35,632 nucleotides of DNA from RGIG3009 sp045595845 (GCA_045595845.1 JAZOBF010000041.1:1-35632); one strand, 5' to 3'. Positions 24,557 to 33,794 are shown, numbered from the stretch's first letter. Made by a program: numbers and translations. Notes: generated from the sequence alone by a model not told the origin.

Positions 24557-24716
24557 GGGGAAACACCTCCACCGTTTTTCTGCGTAAAAAACGCGGGCAG
24601 AATTCTGCCCGCGCGAAACGACACTTTCCCTCGGCTTCCCGAAGAATACGCCTATCAACCTGTCGAGAACAAAATCTGCAGGTGAGAGCGGGCAAACGCT
24701 CTGCTTTGTTTTCTTA
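24557..24716 (-). promoter_or_regulatory. L20 leader-type attenuator upstream of infC
   Basis: The structured infC leader contains, in transcript order: a 6-bp hairpin (24697-24702 with 24685-24690); ACCTG (24679-24683), which can pair with CAGGT (24658-24662); a small CTTCGG/CCGAGG hairpin; and a terminator (24586-24613). The sequence TGCCCGC at 24688-24694 is complementary to GCGGGCA (24606-24612), the left arm of the terminator, so an antiterminator of 7 bp or more competes with it. This is the logic of the Firmicutes L20 leader, where L20 binding promotes termination. The assignment is by structure and position; no covariance model was run. Confidence 0.75.
24586..24613 (-). terminator. 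Attenuator terminator in the infC leader
   Basis: A 9-bp perfect stem (24605-24613 with 24592-24600), four-base AATT loop, is followed on the minus strand by six T. It lies about 30 nt before the infC start and ahead of the ribosome site, so it controls entry into infC-rpmI-rplT. Confidence 0.9.
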
Positions 24717-24723
24717 CCCGATG

Positions 24724-24752
24724 AGTATACCAAGTCTTTAAGCGAAAGTCAA
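24724..24752 (-). promoter_or_regulatory. Sigma-A promoter of infC-rpmI-rplT
   Basis: On the minus strand TTGACT (24747-24752) and TATACT (24724-24729) are separated by exactly 17 nt. Transcription would start near 24716, at the beginning of the structured leader. It lies just after pfkA, which has no convincing terminator. Confidence 0.9.
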
Positions 24753-24771
24753 TACCTTCGCAAAAATTTTT

Positions 24772-25740
24772 TTAAACGGAAATCTCGTGCGCCATACGGT
24801 ACAAATCGAGATCGAACGGTTTCTTCATCGAAAGTGCCTGTTCGATATCGTAATCCGTGATATGGTCGCTCTGAATGGTCACCACACGGTTGCTCTTACC
24901 GGCAAGCAACAACTCTACCGCACGGTTACCCATACGGCTTGCCAGTACACGGTCGCGCACCGTCGGACTGCCGCCGCGCTGTACATGTCCGAGAATGGTC
25001 GCCCGCGATTCTACACCGGTCTCTTCCTCAATCCGTTTTGCCAATTCCATCACGCCGCCGATACCTTCCGCAACGATAACAATAAAATGCTTCTTGCCCG
25101 TAGAAGAAATGTTTTTCATGTGGGCGATGACATCGCGTTCAAAATCAAACGGAACCTCCGGTACCAAAATACTGGTCGCACCGACTGCTATACCCACATT
25201 CAAGGCTAAATAACCGGTGCGGCGTCCCATAACCTCAATCACACTGCAACGATCGTGCGACTGTGCCGTATCGCGCAGTTTATCCACCATCTCCATACAG
25301 GTGTTCAGTGCCGTGTCGTAACCGATTGTCTGCTCGCAACAATTAATATCGTTATCAATGGTACCCGGCAAACCAATACACGGAATGCCCGCACGGGTGA
25401 GATCTTGCGCACCGCGGAACGAACCGTCACCACCGATAACAACCAAACCGTCGATGCCCATTTCGCGACATTTATCCGCCGCTTTTTGTACGCCCTCCGC
25501 CGTTTTGAATTCCGCACTGCGCGCGGTATACAATACCGTACCGCCTCGATGGATGATATCCGATACGCTTCGCAGATTCATCTTGTCCATATCGCCGTTA
25601 ATAAGGCCGTTATACCCATAACGGACACCGTATACTTCCACGCCGCGTCCGAGCGCTGTACGCGTCACGGCACGCACCGCCGCATTCATGCCCGGTGCGT
25701 CTCCGCCGCTGGTTAAAACCGCAATTCGTTTGATGGCCAT
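24772..25740 (-). CDS. pfkA: ATP-dependent 6-phosphofructokinase
   Basis: This 322-residue enzyme phosphorylates fructose 6-phosphate, the committed step of glycolysis. TSGGDAPGMNAAVRAV at the N-terminus, GGDGSFRGAQ (the glycine pattern of ATP-dependent rather than pyrophosphate-dependent enzymes), PGTIDNDIN and EVMGRRTGYLAL are diagnostic. GHVQRGGSPT is the later conserved motif. ATG 25740 has GGAG 9 nt upstream; ATG 25746 is too close to it. It follows dnaE, as in many Clostridia, but has a promoter of its own. Confidence 0.98.
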   Translation of the reverse strand: MAIKRIAVLTSGGDAPGMNAAVRAVTRTALGRGVEVYGVRYGYNGLINGDMDKMNLRSVSDIIHRGGTVLYTARSAEFKTAEGVQKAADKCREMGIDGLVVIGGDGSFRGAQDLTRAGIPCIGLPGTIDNDINCCEQTIGYDTALNTCMEMVDKLRDTAQSHDRCSVIEVMGRRTGYLALNVGIAVGATSILVPEVPFDFERDVIAHMKNISSTGKKHFIVIVAEGIGGVMELAKRIEEETGVESRATILGHVQRGGSPTVRDRVLASRMGNRAVELLLAGKSNRVVTIQSDHITDYDIEQALSMKKPFDLDLYRMAHEISV

Positions 25741-25774
25741 GTTCATTTTCTCCTTACAAAGGTAAATTAGTATT

Positions 25775-25803
25775 ATTATACACACCGTCTGTGACATGTG
25801 CAA
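25775..25803 (-). promoter_or_regulatory. Promoter of pfkA
   Basis: A perfect TATAAT -10 box (25775-25780) lies 17 nt after TTGCAC (25798-25803), a weak -35 match. It is located in the 91-nt gap between dnaE and pfkA. I see no cre operator in the gap. Confidence 0.72.
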
Positions 25804-25831
25804 GTGTACAATTCGGGTTGCGGCACATTTT

Positions 25832-28800
25832 TTAGCATAACTTCGCCACATTTTCCTCGCCAAGCACGCTTTTTAACTCCGCAAGCAAAATCGGTTCGGG
25901 CGTTACCCATAATTCTGACGGCACACGAACCAGCTTGCCGCTGTCCGACACACGCAGATAGACCGGTGTTTTTCCGTCGAATACCCGCAACAGTTTTTGC
26001 ACCTTGTTCCACTCCGTGCCCGTCAATGACGGAATCTTTAAATACAGGCCGGGATTCCCCACCGCAGACGGTTTTGATTCCGGTGCGGGAAGCATTTCGG
26101 ATACCAGTACTTTGGGTGCCTCCTCTTCGCGGACATTCAGCTTTCCGCGTACCATCACAATTTGCCCCGTATGCAACAACGCACGACAAGTTTCCAACAC
26201 TTTGGGGAACAACACCAACTCAAGTGAACCGTACATATCTTCCAACACGGCATACGCCATCTGTGCGTTGTTTTTGGTGGATTTTATACGGATACGGTCC
26301 AGCATGCCGAGCAAAGTGACCGTCTGCCCATCACGGTAACCGGTTTCGTCGCCCTCCGCAAAAGCATCCAGTATGCGGTCCGTGCGCTCTGCTCCCACGC
26401 GGCGATGTACGGCTTCATACGGTTTCATGGGGTTACCGGTAAGATAAAGTCCCGAAACTTCTTTTTCCATTGCGAGCAATTCCGCAAAGGGGAATTCCGG
26501 TACCTGCGGCAATTGCGGTTCGCCGAGTGCCGCCGTGTCGGGATCGTCAAAAAACCCTATCTGCCCCGCAAGGTTGCGGCGGTTGATATCGTCAAGTTGC
26601 TCGAGAATATACGCCGATGCCTCCAGCATTTGACGGCGATTGGCAGATAATCCGTCCAACGCCCCGCAACGGATCAGACTTTCAAGTGCACGGCGATTAA
26701 ATTCGCGGTAAGGTACCATGCGCCGACAAAACGCATAAAAACTCTCAAATGCACCGTTTTCTTCCCGCTCACGCACCATTTCATCAATAAATCCGCGACC
26801 GATGTTTTTGATTGCCAATAACCCAAAACGAATATGATCGTCCACAACCGTAAAATCGGCGGTGCTCTCATTTACCGACGGAGGCAATACCCGAATACGC
26901 ATGCGTTCGCATTCTGCAATATATCCGGCGACTTTACCGCTGTCCCATACACTCGTCAACAAGGCGGCCATGTACTCTCGCGGATAGTATGCCTTCAAGT
27001 ACGCCGTCTGATACGCGACCAGTGCATACGCTGCGGCGTGGGATTTGTTGAAAGCATAGGATGCGAACGATGCCATCTCATCAAAAATGTCATTTGCCAC
27101 CGCCTCGGGTACACCGCGGCGGACACAACCGGGGACGATAACAGTTCCATTCTCATCCGTCAGGCCGTGCAAGAAAATTTCTCGCTCTTTTTGCATGACA
27201 TCGTGCTTTTTCTTAGACATGGCACGGCGCACCAAGTCAGCACGGCCAAGCGAATAACCCGCCAAGCTGCGGAAAATCTGCATGACCTGCTCCTGATACA
27301 CGATGCAACCGTAAGTAACCTCCAAAATCGGCTTGAGGCGCGGATGCGCATAAGTGACGCGGGCAGGATTGTGCCGATTTTCGATATACCGCGGAATTGA
27401 CTCCATAGGTCCCGGGCGAAACAGGGAAATCACCGCAATCAAATCTTCAAAATGATCGGGCTTTAATTGCGTCAATATCCGCTTCATACCGGCGGATTCA
27501 AATTGAAACACGCCATCGCTGTTACCCGACGCCATCATCTTATAGACGGCGGGGGCATCCAACGGAATATTCTCAATGGAAAAATCGGATTCCCGCCGCC
27601 GTATCATACGCACGGCATCGTCAATAATAGTCAGGTTGCGCAAGCCCAAAAAGTCCATTTTGAGCAAGCCCAGTTCTTCCAAAAATGTCATGGTATACTG
27701 CGTGGCAACCATGTCCCCGTTTAAACAAAGCGGCACATATTCCGAAACCGGTTGAGCGGTAATGACAACACCCGCTGCATGAGTAGATGCATGGCGGGGC
27801 ATGCCCTCCACCTTGCGCGCCATATCCACTAAACGACAAATCTGATCGTCACCGTCATATAACTCCTTGAGTTCTTTGGACTGTGTAAGCGCCTTATCCA
27901 GCGTCATATTCAGTTCCCACGGCACGCGCTTGGCAACGGTGTCACCCACCGCATACGGTAATCCCATCGCGCGCGCCACATCACGGATCGCGGCACGCGC
28001 CGCCAATGTTCCGAATGTCACGATCTGCGCCACATGATCCGCACCGTATTTGCGGATTACATAGTCGATAACCTGTTCACGCTTTTCATTGCAAAAATCA
28101 ATATCAAAGTCCGGCATACTGATGCGTTCCGGATTTAAAAACCGCTCAAACAGCAACCCGTATTTAATCGGATCAATGCCGGTAATACCAATACAGTACG
28201 CACACAAACTGCCCGCGCCCGAACCACGGCCGGGACCAACGGGAATATCGTGTGTTTTCGCATACTGCACAAAATCATTCACAATAAGATAGTAGTCCAC
28301 ATATCCCATACGGTGGATGGTCTCCAGTTCGTATTCGAGACGCTGTACGATGGAAACATCCGGGGCTTGTCCGTATAAGCGGTACAAGCCTTTATAACAT
28401 TCGTCGCGGAAATAAGCATAGCTGTCCCCGCCGGGCGCTTCAAAGTGCGGCAGTTTTGTTTTGCCGAATTCAAGCTCCACCTGACACCGCTGAGCAATAC
28501 GGGCTGTGTTGTCAAACGCCTCCTGCAAGGCAGGGAACAAGGACCGCATTTCCGCTTCGGATTTGATATAAAATTCATCGGTTGGAAACGAAATCGGGCT
28601 CGGCTCGTCCACCGTCGTGTTTGTCTGAATGCACAGCAACACCTTCTGCACGGCCGCATCCTCGCGCGTTAAATAATGCGCGTCGTTGGTACACACAAGA
28701 GGAATCCCCGTCTCGCGCGACAACCGCACCAAATCGCCGTTAATTGCAGCTTGTTCCGCCAAACCGTGGTCCTGAATCTCTAAAAAGAAATTGTCTGCGC

Positions 28801-29296
28801 CGAAAATTCCGCGGTATTCGAGTGCGATGCGTTTCGCCGCCTCGTAGTCACCGCGTCGCAGTGCTGACGGAATCTCGCCCGCCAGACATGCGGAAAGGGC
28901 AATCAACCCCTCATGATAGTTGGCAAGTAATTCGCGATCCACGCGCGGCTTGCCGTAAAACCCGTCCGTCCAAGCCGCCGAAATCATACGCACCAAGTTG
29001 GCATATCCCGTTTCATTTTCACACAACAACACCAGGTGGTGGTGCTCGCTGTCAACACCGTGCGTTTTATCATGACGGGTGCGTGCCGCGACATACGCTT
29101 CACAGCCCAAAATCGGCTTGATTCCCTCTTGCTTCGCGGCTTTATAGAATTCTATTAACCCGTACATTACCCCGTGATCCGTTACCGCCACGGCGGTTTG
29201 TCCCAGTTCCTTGACACGGCGAAGCAATCCGTTTAAACGGCAGGCGCCGTCTAACAGACTGTACTCACTATGCACATGGAGATGAACAAAAGCCAC
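25832..29296 (-). CDS. dnaE: DNA polymerase III subunit alpha, DnaE type
   Basis: This 1154-residue replicative polymerase subunit has an N-terminal PHP domain (HLHVHSEYS at residues 5-13, AVTDHGVMYG). The catalytic aspartates are in PDFDIDF (Asp398 and Asp400), with a third in LLKMDFLGLRNL. GPGRGSGAGSL and FNKSHAAAYALVAYQTAYLK are C-family motifs. An OB-fold segment (VTLLGMLDRIRIKSTKN...AVLEDMYGSLE) lies towards the C-terminus. The length resembles E. coli DnaE more than the shorter Bacillus DnaE; Firmicutes usually also carry PolC, not seen here. The start is GTG 29296, 10 nt after AAGGAG. whiA precedes it by 14 nt. Confidence 0.98.
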   Translation of the reverse strand: MAFVHLHVHSEYSLLDGACRLNGLLRRVKELGQTAVAVTDHGVMYGLIEFYKAAKQEGIKPILGCEAYVAARTRHDKTHGVDSEHHHLVLLCENETGYANLVRMISAAWTDGFYGKPRVDRELLANYHEGLIALSACLAGEIPSALRRGDYEAAKRIALEYRGIFGADNFFLEIQDHGLAEQAAINGDLVRLSRETGIPLVCTNDAHYLTREDAAVQKVLLCIQTNTTVDEPSPISFPTDEFYIKSEAEMRSLFPALQEAFDNTARIAQRCQVELEFGKTKLPHFEAPGGDSYAYFRDECYKGLYRLYGQAPDVSIVQRLEYELETIHRMGYVDYYLIVNDFVQYAKTHDIPVGPGRGSGAGSLCAYCIGITGIDPIKYGLLFERFLNPERISMPDFDIDFCNEKREQVIDYVIRKYGADHVAQIVTFGTLAARAAIRDVARAMGLPYAVGDTVAKRVPWELNMTLDKALTQSKELKELYDGDDQICRLVDMARKVEGMPRHASTHAAGVVITAQPVSEYVPLCLNGDMVATQYTMTFLEELGLLKMDFLGLRNLTIIDDAVRMIRRRESDFSIENIPLDAPAVYKMMASGNSDGVFQFESAGMKRILTQLKPDHFEDLIAVISLFRPGPMESIPRYIENRHNPARVTYAHPRLKPILEVTYGCIVYQEQVMQIFRSLAGYSLGRADLVRRAMSKKKHDVMQKEREIFLHGLTDENGTVIVPGCVRRGVPEAVANDIFDEMASFASYAFNKSHAAAYALVAYQTAYLKAYYPREYMAALLTSVWDSGKVAGYIAECERMRIRVLPPSVNESTADFTVVDDHIRFGLLAIKNIGRGFIDEMVREREENGAFESFYAFCRRMVPYREFNRRALESLIRCGALDGLSANRRQMLEASAYILEQLDDINRRNLAGQIGFFDDPDTAALGEPQLPQVPEFPFAELLAMEKEVSGLYLTGNPMKPYEAVHRRVGAERTDRILDAFAEGDETGYRDGQTVTLLGMLDRIRIKSTKNNAQMAYAVLEDMYGSLELVLFPKVLETCRALLHTGQIVMVRGKLNVREEEAPKVLVSEMLPAPESKPSAVGNPGLYLKIPSLTGTEWNKVQKLLRVFDGKTPVYLRVSDSGKLVRVPSELWVTPEPILLAELKSVLGEENVAKLC

Positions 29297-29310
29297 GGTT
29301 TTAAAACTCC

Positions 29311-30201
29311 TTACTGTACAGTTTTGGCAAATTCCAACACGCGCTGTAACCGATGATTGACACCGGAACGGCTGATTTTAGGCTCGAGCGCCTCCCCCAA
29401 TTCGCGCAAAGAATACTCGGGGTGTTCCACACGCAGCCGACACAAGTCCCGCAAATCCTCCGGCAAGCTGTCCAATCCCATCGTCTGCTCAATTTTGCGT
29501 ACCGCCGCAATCTGCGGCAAGGATGAAGCCAGCGTTTTATCCAAATTAGCCGTTTCACAATTGGCCGCGCGATTGACATTGTTGCGGATGCTTTTGACAA
29601 TTTTGACATTCATTAGTTCCAGCGAAGCGTTCATCGCCCCCATGCCGGTCAAGCAATCCTCGATTTGTTCGCTTTCCTTAAAATAGACAATGTAATTGCC
29701 TTTTCGCCGCACGGTTTTCGCGGCCAACCCCTGTTCACCCAGCAACGCCATCAAATCACGGCTTAAATTCCAATACGGAACTTTGAATTCCAAATGATAA
29801 TCCACCTGCGGATTGGTGATGGCACCGCAGACCAGAAAGGCTCCGCGTAAAAATGCGTTCGTGCAATTCTCACACTCTAAATTGGCACGGTTAAGCCGTC
29901 GCGTAACCTCTTTCCCTTCATGACCGAATCGCGCCAGCACCTTCCCGCGCTCCTCGGCATTAACGGATACCGTGCAAAGTCCCGCGCGCGGCGGCGTTTC
30001 GATTTGCGGCGTCACGCCGCAAACGGTGCGAAGCAGGTCCGCATACCGCTCAGCGACCACCCGACTTTCAGTCTGCAGGGAAACGCCGGATGCCGAAAAT
30101 GACCGCGCAAACTCCACCATGCCGTATGCCTGCGCAAGATCACAGCACCCCGTGCCGTCTATCATAGCCAATTCCTGTTTTATATCCGATGAAAATGACA
30201 T
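29311..30201 (-). CDS. whiA: DNA-binding protein WhiA
   Basis: This 296-residue protein is WhiA, a transcription factor required for sporulation in actinomycetes and linked to division and chromosome segregation in Firmicutes. An N-terminal LAGLIDADG-like domain (MSFSSDIKQELAMI, CCDLAQAYGMVEF, ECENCTNAFLRGAFL) is followed by NNVNRAANCETANLDKT and a C-terminal helix-turn-helix (YSLRELGEALEPKISRSGVNHRL). AGAGGTGA precedes ATG 30201. In most Firmicutes yvcK and rapZ lie directly upstream; here murB does, 36 nt away. Confidence 0.97.
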   Translation of the reverse strand: MSFSSDIKQELAMIDGTGCCDLAQAYGMVEFARSFSASGVSLQTESRVVAERYADLLRTVCGVTPQIETPPRAGLCTVSVNAEERGKVLARFGHEGKEVTRRLNRANLECENCTNAFLRGAFLVCGAITNPQVDYHLEFKVPYWNLSRDLMALLGEQGLAAKTVRRKGNYIVYFKESEQIEDCLTGMGAMNASLELMNVKIVKSIRNNVNRAANCETANLDKTLASSLPQIAAVRKIEQTMGLDSLPEDLRDLCRLRVEHPEYSLRELGEALEPKISRSGVNHRLQRVLEFAKTVQ

Positions 30202-30237
30202 CCTGTTTTCACCTCTTGGGATGGTTTTTCTGTCCTT

Positions 30238-31137
30238 TTACCGTCCGACCAACTGCACCTCGCGTTCCAGCTCAACGCCGAACGATTCTCGTACTTTATC
30301 TTGTACCTGACGGCACAGTTCCATCACATCCGCACAGGTTGCGCCGCCGCGATTAATCACAAATCCTGCATGCTTCTCGCTGACCTGCGCCCCGCCGACA
30401 GTCAATCCTTTGAGTCCGCATTGTTCAATAAGCGCCCCCGCGAAATGTCCCGCAGGCCGCTTAAAGAAACTGCCGCCGCTCGGAAATTCCAACGGTTGTT
30501 TCGCTTTGCGTGCCGCCATATGTTCTTCCATTTTTGCACGGATATCTTCCGGTTTTGCCGCCTGTAACTCAAGCGTTACCGACCAGACGGTAAACGGTTT
30601 CTCCGCCAATATGCTGTGTCGATATCCAAAATCCAACTCATCTGCCGTCAGTTGTACAATCTCGCCGTTTGCCGTCAAAACCGTGGCAGACCGTACCACA
30701 TCCGATAACTGCCCGCCATACGCACCCGCGTTCATGTACACGCCGCCGCCCATGGTTCCGGGAATCCCATACGCAAATTCCAGCTTTGACAATCCGTGTT
30801 CATACGCCGCCAGACACACCCGTTTTAAAGACGCGCCCGCTTGTACCGTCATACGCGTACCGTCCACCGTAATGTCATCTGCGGCTATGCGCAACACAAC
30901 GCCCTCGATACCATCGTCACTTACCAACAGGTTAGAACCGTTTCCCATCACCAGCAAGGGGATGTTCTGTTCGGTACAGTACCGTAAAACGAGTGCCGCC
31001 TGTATCACATCGGTCGTGCTGATAAACCTATCCGCCGCACCGCCGATTTTAAACGAGGTGTGTGCCGCCATCGGCTCATATTCTTTGACTTGGCACCCCA
31101 GCGCTTTCAACGCTTTCGTAATGTCGGGCTTACTCAT
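30238..31137 (-). CDS. murB: UDP-N-acetylenolpyruvoylglucosamine reductase
   Basis: This 299-residue flavoenzyme reduces UDP-GlcNAc-enolpyruvate to UDP-MurNAc in peptidoglycan synthesis. FAD-domain motifs are FKIGGAADRF, MGNGSNLLVSDDGI and AYGIPGTMGGGVYMNAGAYGG. YRHSIL, PSGGSFFKRP (with the serine proton donor) and EKHAGFVINRGGAT complete the active site. It lacks the longer insert of E. coli-type MurB, as in other Firmicutes. ATG 31137 overlaps the glucokinase stop by 4 nt, with GGGAGAG upstream; the frame to 31155 reads into glucokinase. Confidence 0.98.
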   Translation of the reverse strand: MSKPDITKALKALGCQVKEYEPMAAHTSFKIGGAADRFISTTDVIQAALVLRYCTEQNIPLLVMGNGSNLLVSDDGIEGVVLRIAADDITVDGTRMTVQAGASLKRVCLAAYEHGLSKLEFAYGIPGTMGGGVYMNAGAYGGQLSDVVRSATVLTANGEIVQLTADELDFGYRHSILAEKPFTVWSVTLELQAAKPEDIRAKMEEHMAARKAKQPLEFPSGGSFFKRPAGHFAGALIEQCGLKGLTVGGAQVSEKHAGFVINRGGATCADVMELCRQVQDKVRESFGVELEREVQLVGR

Positions 31138-32084
31138 GCCATCTCTCCCAAACACGCCGCACCGATCACACCGGCATCGTTACCGAGTTCGGCGGCGCAC
31201 AATCTTGACTGACGGACGCTGTTTCGACTGTACCGTTCGCGTTCGACCTTTTCGCGCATCGGCCCGAGCAGGGTTTCGCCCTCTTTGCTGATCCCGCCGC
31301 CGATACATATCACCTCAGGCTGGAAAATGTTGATCATATCGATCACACCCACCGCCACATAATCAATATACGCGTCCACCACAGCTTTCGCGACGGCATC
31401 ACCCGCGCGCATGGCATCAAACGCCGTCAAACCGTTTGCGCCGTCCAAGGTTTTTGCCAATTTCCACATGTGGCTTTCAGGGTGTCGTTTCATAGCTTCG
31501 CGGGTTTGCGCGACCAAAGCGGTTGCCGATGCATACGCTTCCCAGCAACCCTTTCTGCCACAGGTACACGGTGCGCCGTCTTTGACGATGACGGTATGAC
31601 CGATTTCCGCGCCGGCAAAGTTAAAACCGGCGTAAATCTTACCATCCAGCACAATGCCGCCGCCAACGCCTGTCCCCAGCGTCACACAAATGCAGCTCGA
31701 CGCTCCTTTGGCGGCTCCCGCCTTTACTTCGCCCCACGCGGCAGCGTTTGCGTCATTTTCCATATATATGGGTTTGCGCAAGCGGTCATGCATCATGTCC
31801 CGCACCGGCAGATTGTCAAACGGCAGATTGTTCGCATATTCCACCTCGCCCGTGTGCGGATTGCAGGTACCGGGCGCACCGATGCCTACATACGCAACAT
31901 CATTCATGGTCAACCCCGCTTTTTTGACGGCTTCGCGGCAAATATGCGCCATGTCATCGATAATTGACTCTGCGGGGCGTTGCGCATATGTCTTGCATTT
32001 CGTCGATGCCAGAATACGATAGTGTTGGTCCACCACACCCGCGACAATATTGGTACCGCCCAAATCAATCCCGATGGTTACCAT
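31134..32084 (-). CDS. ROK family glucokinase
   Basis: This 316-residue ROK protein most likely phosphorylates glucose using ATP. The phosphate-binding IGIDLGGTNIVAGVV lies at the N-terminus. GIGAPG, ENDANAAAWGE with the catalytic aspartate, and LGTGVGGGIVLDG follow. GAEIGHTV with CTCGRKGCWEAYAS supplies the His and Cys zinc ligands. There is no N-terminal helix-turn-helix, so it is a kinase rather than a ROK repressor. GGAG precedes the ATG. It lies between a PHP phosphatase and murB in the hprK operon, linking sugar entry to HPr phosphorylation and cell-wall precursors. Confidence 0.95.
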   Translation of the reverse strand: MVTIGIDLGGTNIVAGVVDQHYRILASTKCKTYAQRPAESIIDDMAHICREAVKKAGLTMNDVAYVGIGAPGTCNPHTGEVEYANNLPFDNLPVRDMMHDRLRKPIYMENDANAAAWGEVKAGAAKGASSCICVTLGTGVGGGIVLDGKIYAGFNFAGAEIGHTVIVKDGAPCTCGRKGCWEAYASATALVAQTREAMKRHPESHMWKLAKTLDGANGLTAFDAMRAGDAVAKAVVDAYIDYVAVGVIDMINIFQPEVICIGGGISKEGETLLGPMREKVERERYSRNSVRQSRLCAAELGNDAGVIGAACLGEMA

Positions 32085-32096
32085 GCTGTACTCTCC

Positions 32097-32825
32097 TTAC
32101 CAGTCAATGTCTTTTTCGCGAAAAAATGTTTCCAAGGACTCTCGGCTGTTGTTAACAATCAGTTCAGACGGAAACGCAATCTCCGAAAGCAGTTTCACGG
32201 ATTCCGCAAACTGTCCGACGTGCGCGTGAAAATGAGCGTCCGAACTTAAAACAATCCGTACCCCGTGTTGCTTACACAACACCGCAATACGCTTACAATT
32301 TTCATACGAATCCCGACGCACACGAAAGGTGCCTTCGTTAATCTCCACAACTTTGCCGTGCTGGCCAAACAGCGGGATCACCGTTTCATAATCAAACGCA
32401 TACAGCGGCGTACCCGCATGTCCGATAATATCAATGTCGGGATCGGCTGCCACCGCCGACCACGCTTTCGTAATCTGCTCCACACTGCCCGTCGGCATCG
32501 TACCTGCGTGCATGGATGCAATCACCAGGTCCAGTTGCTCCCGAATTTTCGGTGAGGCATCGATACGGCCGGTATCATCCAACACATTGGCCTCCATGCC
32601 GTGAAGCACCCGCACGCCCTCAATGTACGGCGGCAAAATCTTCTGATTGGTAAAATGCCAATGGTGTCCGCTATCGGGCGTTGCGCCGGCATGATCGGTA
32701 CACGCCACAGCCAACAACCCGCATTTTGCCGCCGCGGCGGCATTTTCCGTCAGCGTACTGTACGCGTGCGGAGAAAAAACGGTGTGTGTATGAAAATCCG
32801 CAATCGGATGAATGGCATTGCTCAT
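32097..32825 (-). CDS. YcdX-like PHP-domain phosphatase
   Basis: This 242-residue PHP-domain metallohydrolase resembles YcdX. Metal-binding motifs appear in order: DFHTHTVFSPHA, ACTDHAG, LHGMEANVLD, VIASMHAG, DIIGHAGTPLY, VVEINEGTF and LSSDAHFHAH. The family has a trinuclear metal site and phosphatase activity, but the physiological substrate is not established. GAGGGG precedes ATG 32825. It is 15 nt after hprK and 12 nt before glucokinase. A PHP gene is common in the hprK/whiA neighbourhood of Clostridia. Confidence 0.93.
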   Translation of the reverse strand: MSNAIHPIADFHTHTVFSPHAYSTLTENAAAAAKCGLLAVACTDHAGATPDSGHHWHFTNQKILPPYIEGVRVLHGMEANVLDDTGRIDASPKIREQLDLVIASMHAGTMPTGSVEQITKAWSAVAADPDIDIIGHAGTPLYAFDYETVIPLFGQHGKVVEINEGTFRVRRDSYENCKRIAVLCKQHGVRIVLSSDAHFHAHVGQFAESVKLLSEIAFPSELIVNNSRESLETFFREKDIDW

Positions 32826-32840
32826 GAATTGTCCCCTCTT

Positions 32841-33794
32841 TTAAAATGCCGTACTTTCGTTGTGATTGCCGTCATCACTCATGCCCAGATTTTGCATTAA
32901 TTCCTGTGCCGCATTGTACCCCATCTTTTTCTGACGGTTGTTCATGGCGGCAACCTCGATAATAATCGCTAAATTACGGCCGGGCTTGACGGGGATGGTC
33001 AACATTGGGACCGTAATGCCCAAAATATCCATATACTGATTTTCCAGTCCCATACGGTCATACACCTTTTCGTTGTTCCATTGTTCCAGCTGAATGACCA
33101 TATCGATTTTTTCGGTGACCTTAACAGAGCCCATACCAAAGATGCGACGGGCGTTTACGATACCGATGCCGCGCAACTCGATAAAGTGACGGATGTTATC
33201 GGGCGCCGAACCGACCAAGGTTTTAGATGACACACGGCGAATTTCCACCGCATCATCCGCAATCAACCGATGCCCGCGCTTGACAAGTTCAATGGCAGTC
33301 TCGCTTTTACCGACACCGCTGTCTCCAATGAGTAAAATCCCCTCGCCGTACGCTTCGACCAACACGCCGTGTCGCGTAATACGGGGCGCTAACTGCACAT
33401 TCAAAAACGAAATGAGTGCCGCCGTGACATCCGACGTAGTGTCGTCGCTGTGAAGCAGCGGAACCTCGTATTTTTCACACGCCTTAATGAGCTCAGACGG
33501 AATCTGTAATTTGTGCGCCACCACGATCATGGGGGGCTTTTTGGCAACAAAGGTATCGATATGCTTTGCCGCCTCGTCTGCCGACAACCCCTCCAAAAAC
33601 CCCAATTCGCTTTTTCCAATCACCTGAATTCGCGCATTATCAAAATATTCGAAATACCCGCTCAAAGCCAGTCCGGGGCGGTTAATTTGGGCACTGCACA
33701 CCAAGCGTGTTTCGCCGTCTTCGGGCATATACACGGGTTCCAGCGTCAACTCACGGATAACTTTTTCAAGCGCTACGGTGTAGGATCTGTCCAT
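32841..33794 (-). CDS. hprK: HPr kinase/phosphorylase
   Basis: This 317-residue bifunctional enzyme phosphorylates and dephosphorylates Ser46 of HPr in response to glycolytic metabolites, controlling CcpA-mediated catabolite repression. An N-terminal domain (about 1-130) precedes the catalytic domain with RHGVLVEAYGEG (catalytic His142), Walker A GDSGVGKS at 157-164, ADDAVEI and the signature LRGIGIVNARRIFG. ATG 33794 is chosen because GGAG lies 11 nt upstream; the GTG at 33806 has no room for a ribosome site. It is the first gene of the operon and has its own promoter. HPr itself is not in the window. Confidence 0.98.
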   Translation of the reverse strand: MDRSYTVALEKVIRELTLEPVYMPEDGETRLVCSAQINRPGLALSGYFEYFDNARIQVIGKSELGFLEGLSADEAAKHIDTFVAKKPPMIVVAHKLQIPSELIKACEKYEVPLLHSDDTTSDVTAALISFLNVQLAPRITRHGVLVEAYGEGILLIGDSGVGKSETAIELVKRGHRLIADDAVEIRRVSSKTLVGSAPDNIRHFIELRGIGIVNARRIFGMGSVKVTEKIDMVIQLEQWNNEKVYDRMGLENQYMDILGITVPMLTIPVKPGRNLAIIIEVAAMNNRQKKMGYNAAQELMQNLGMSDDGNHNESTAF

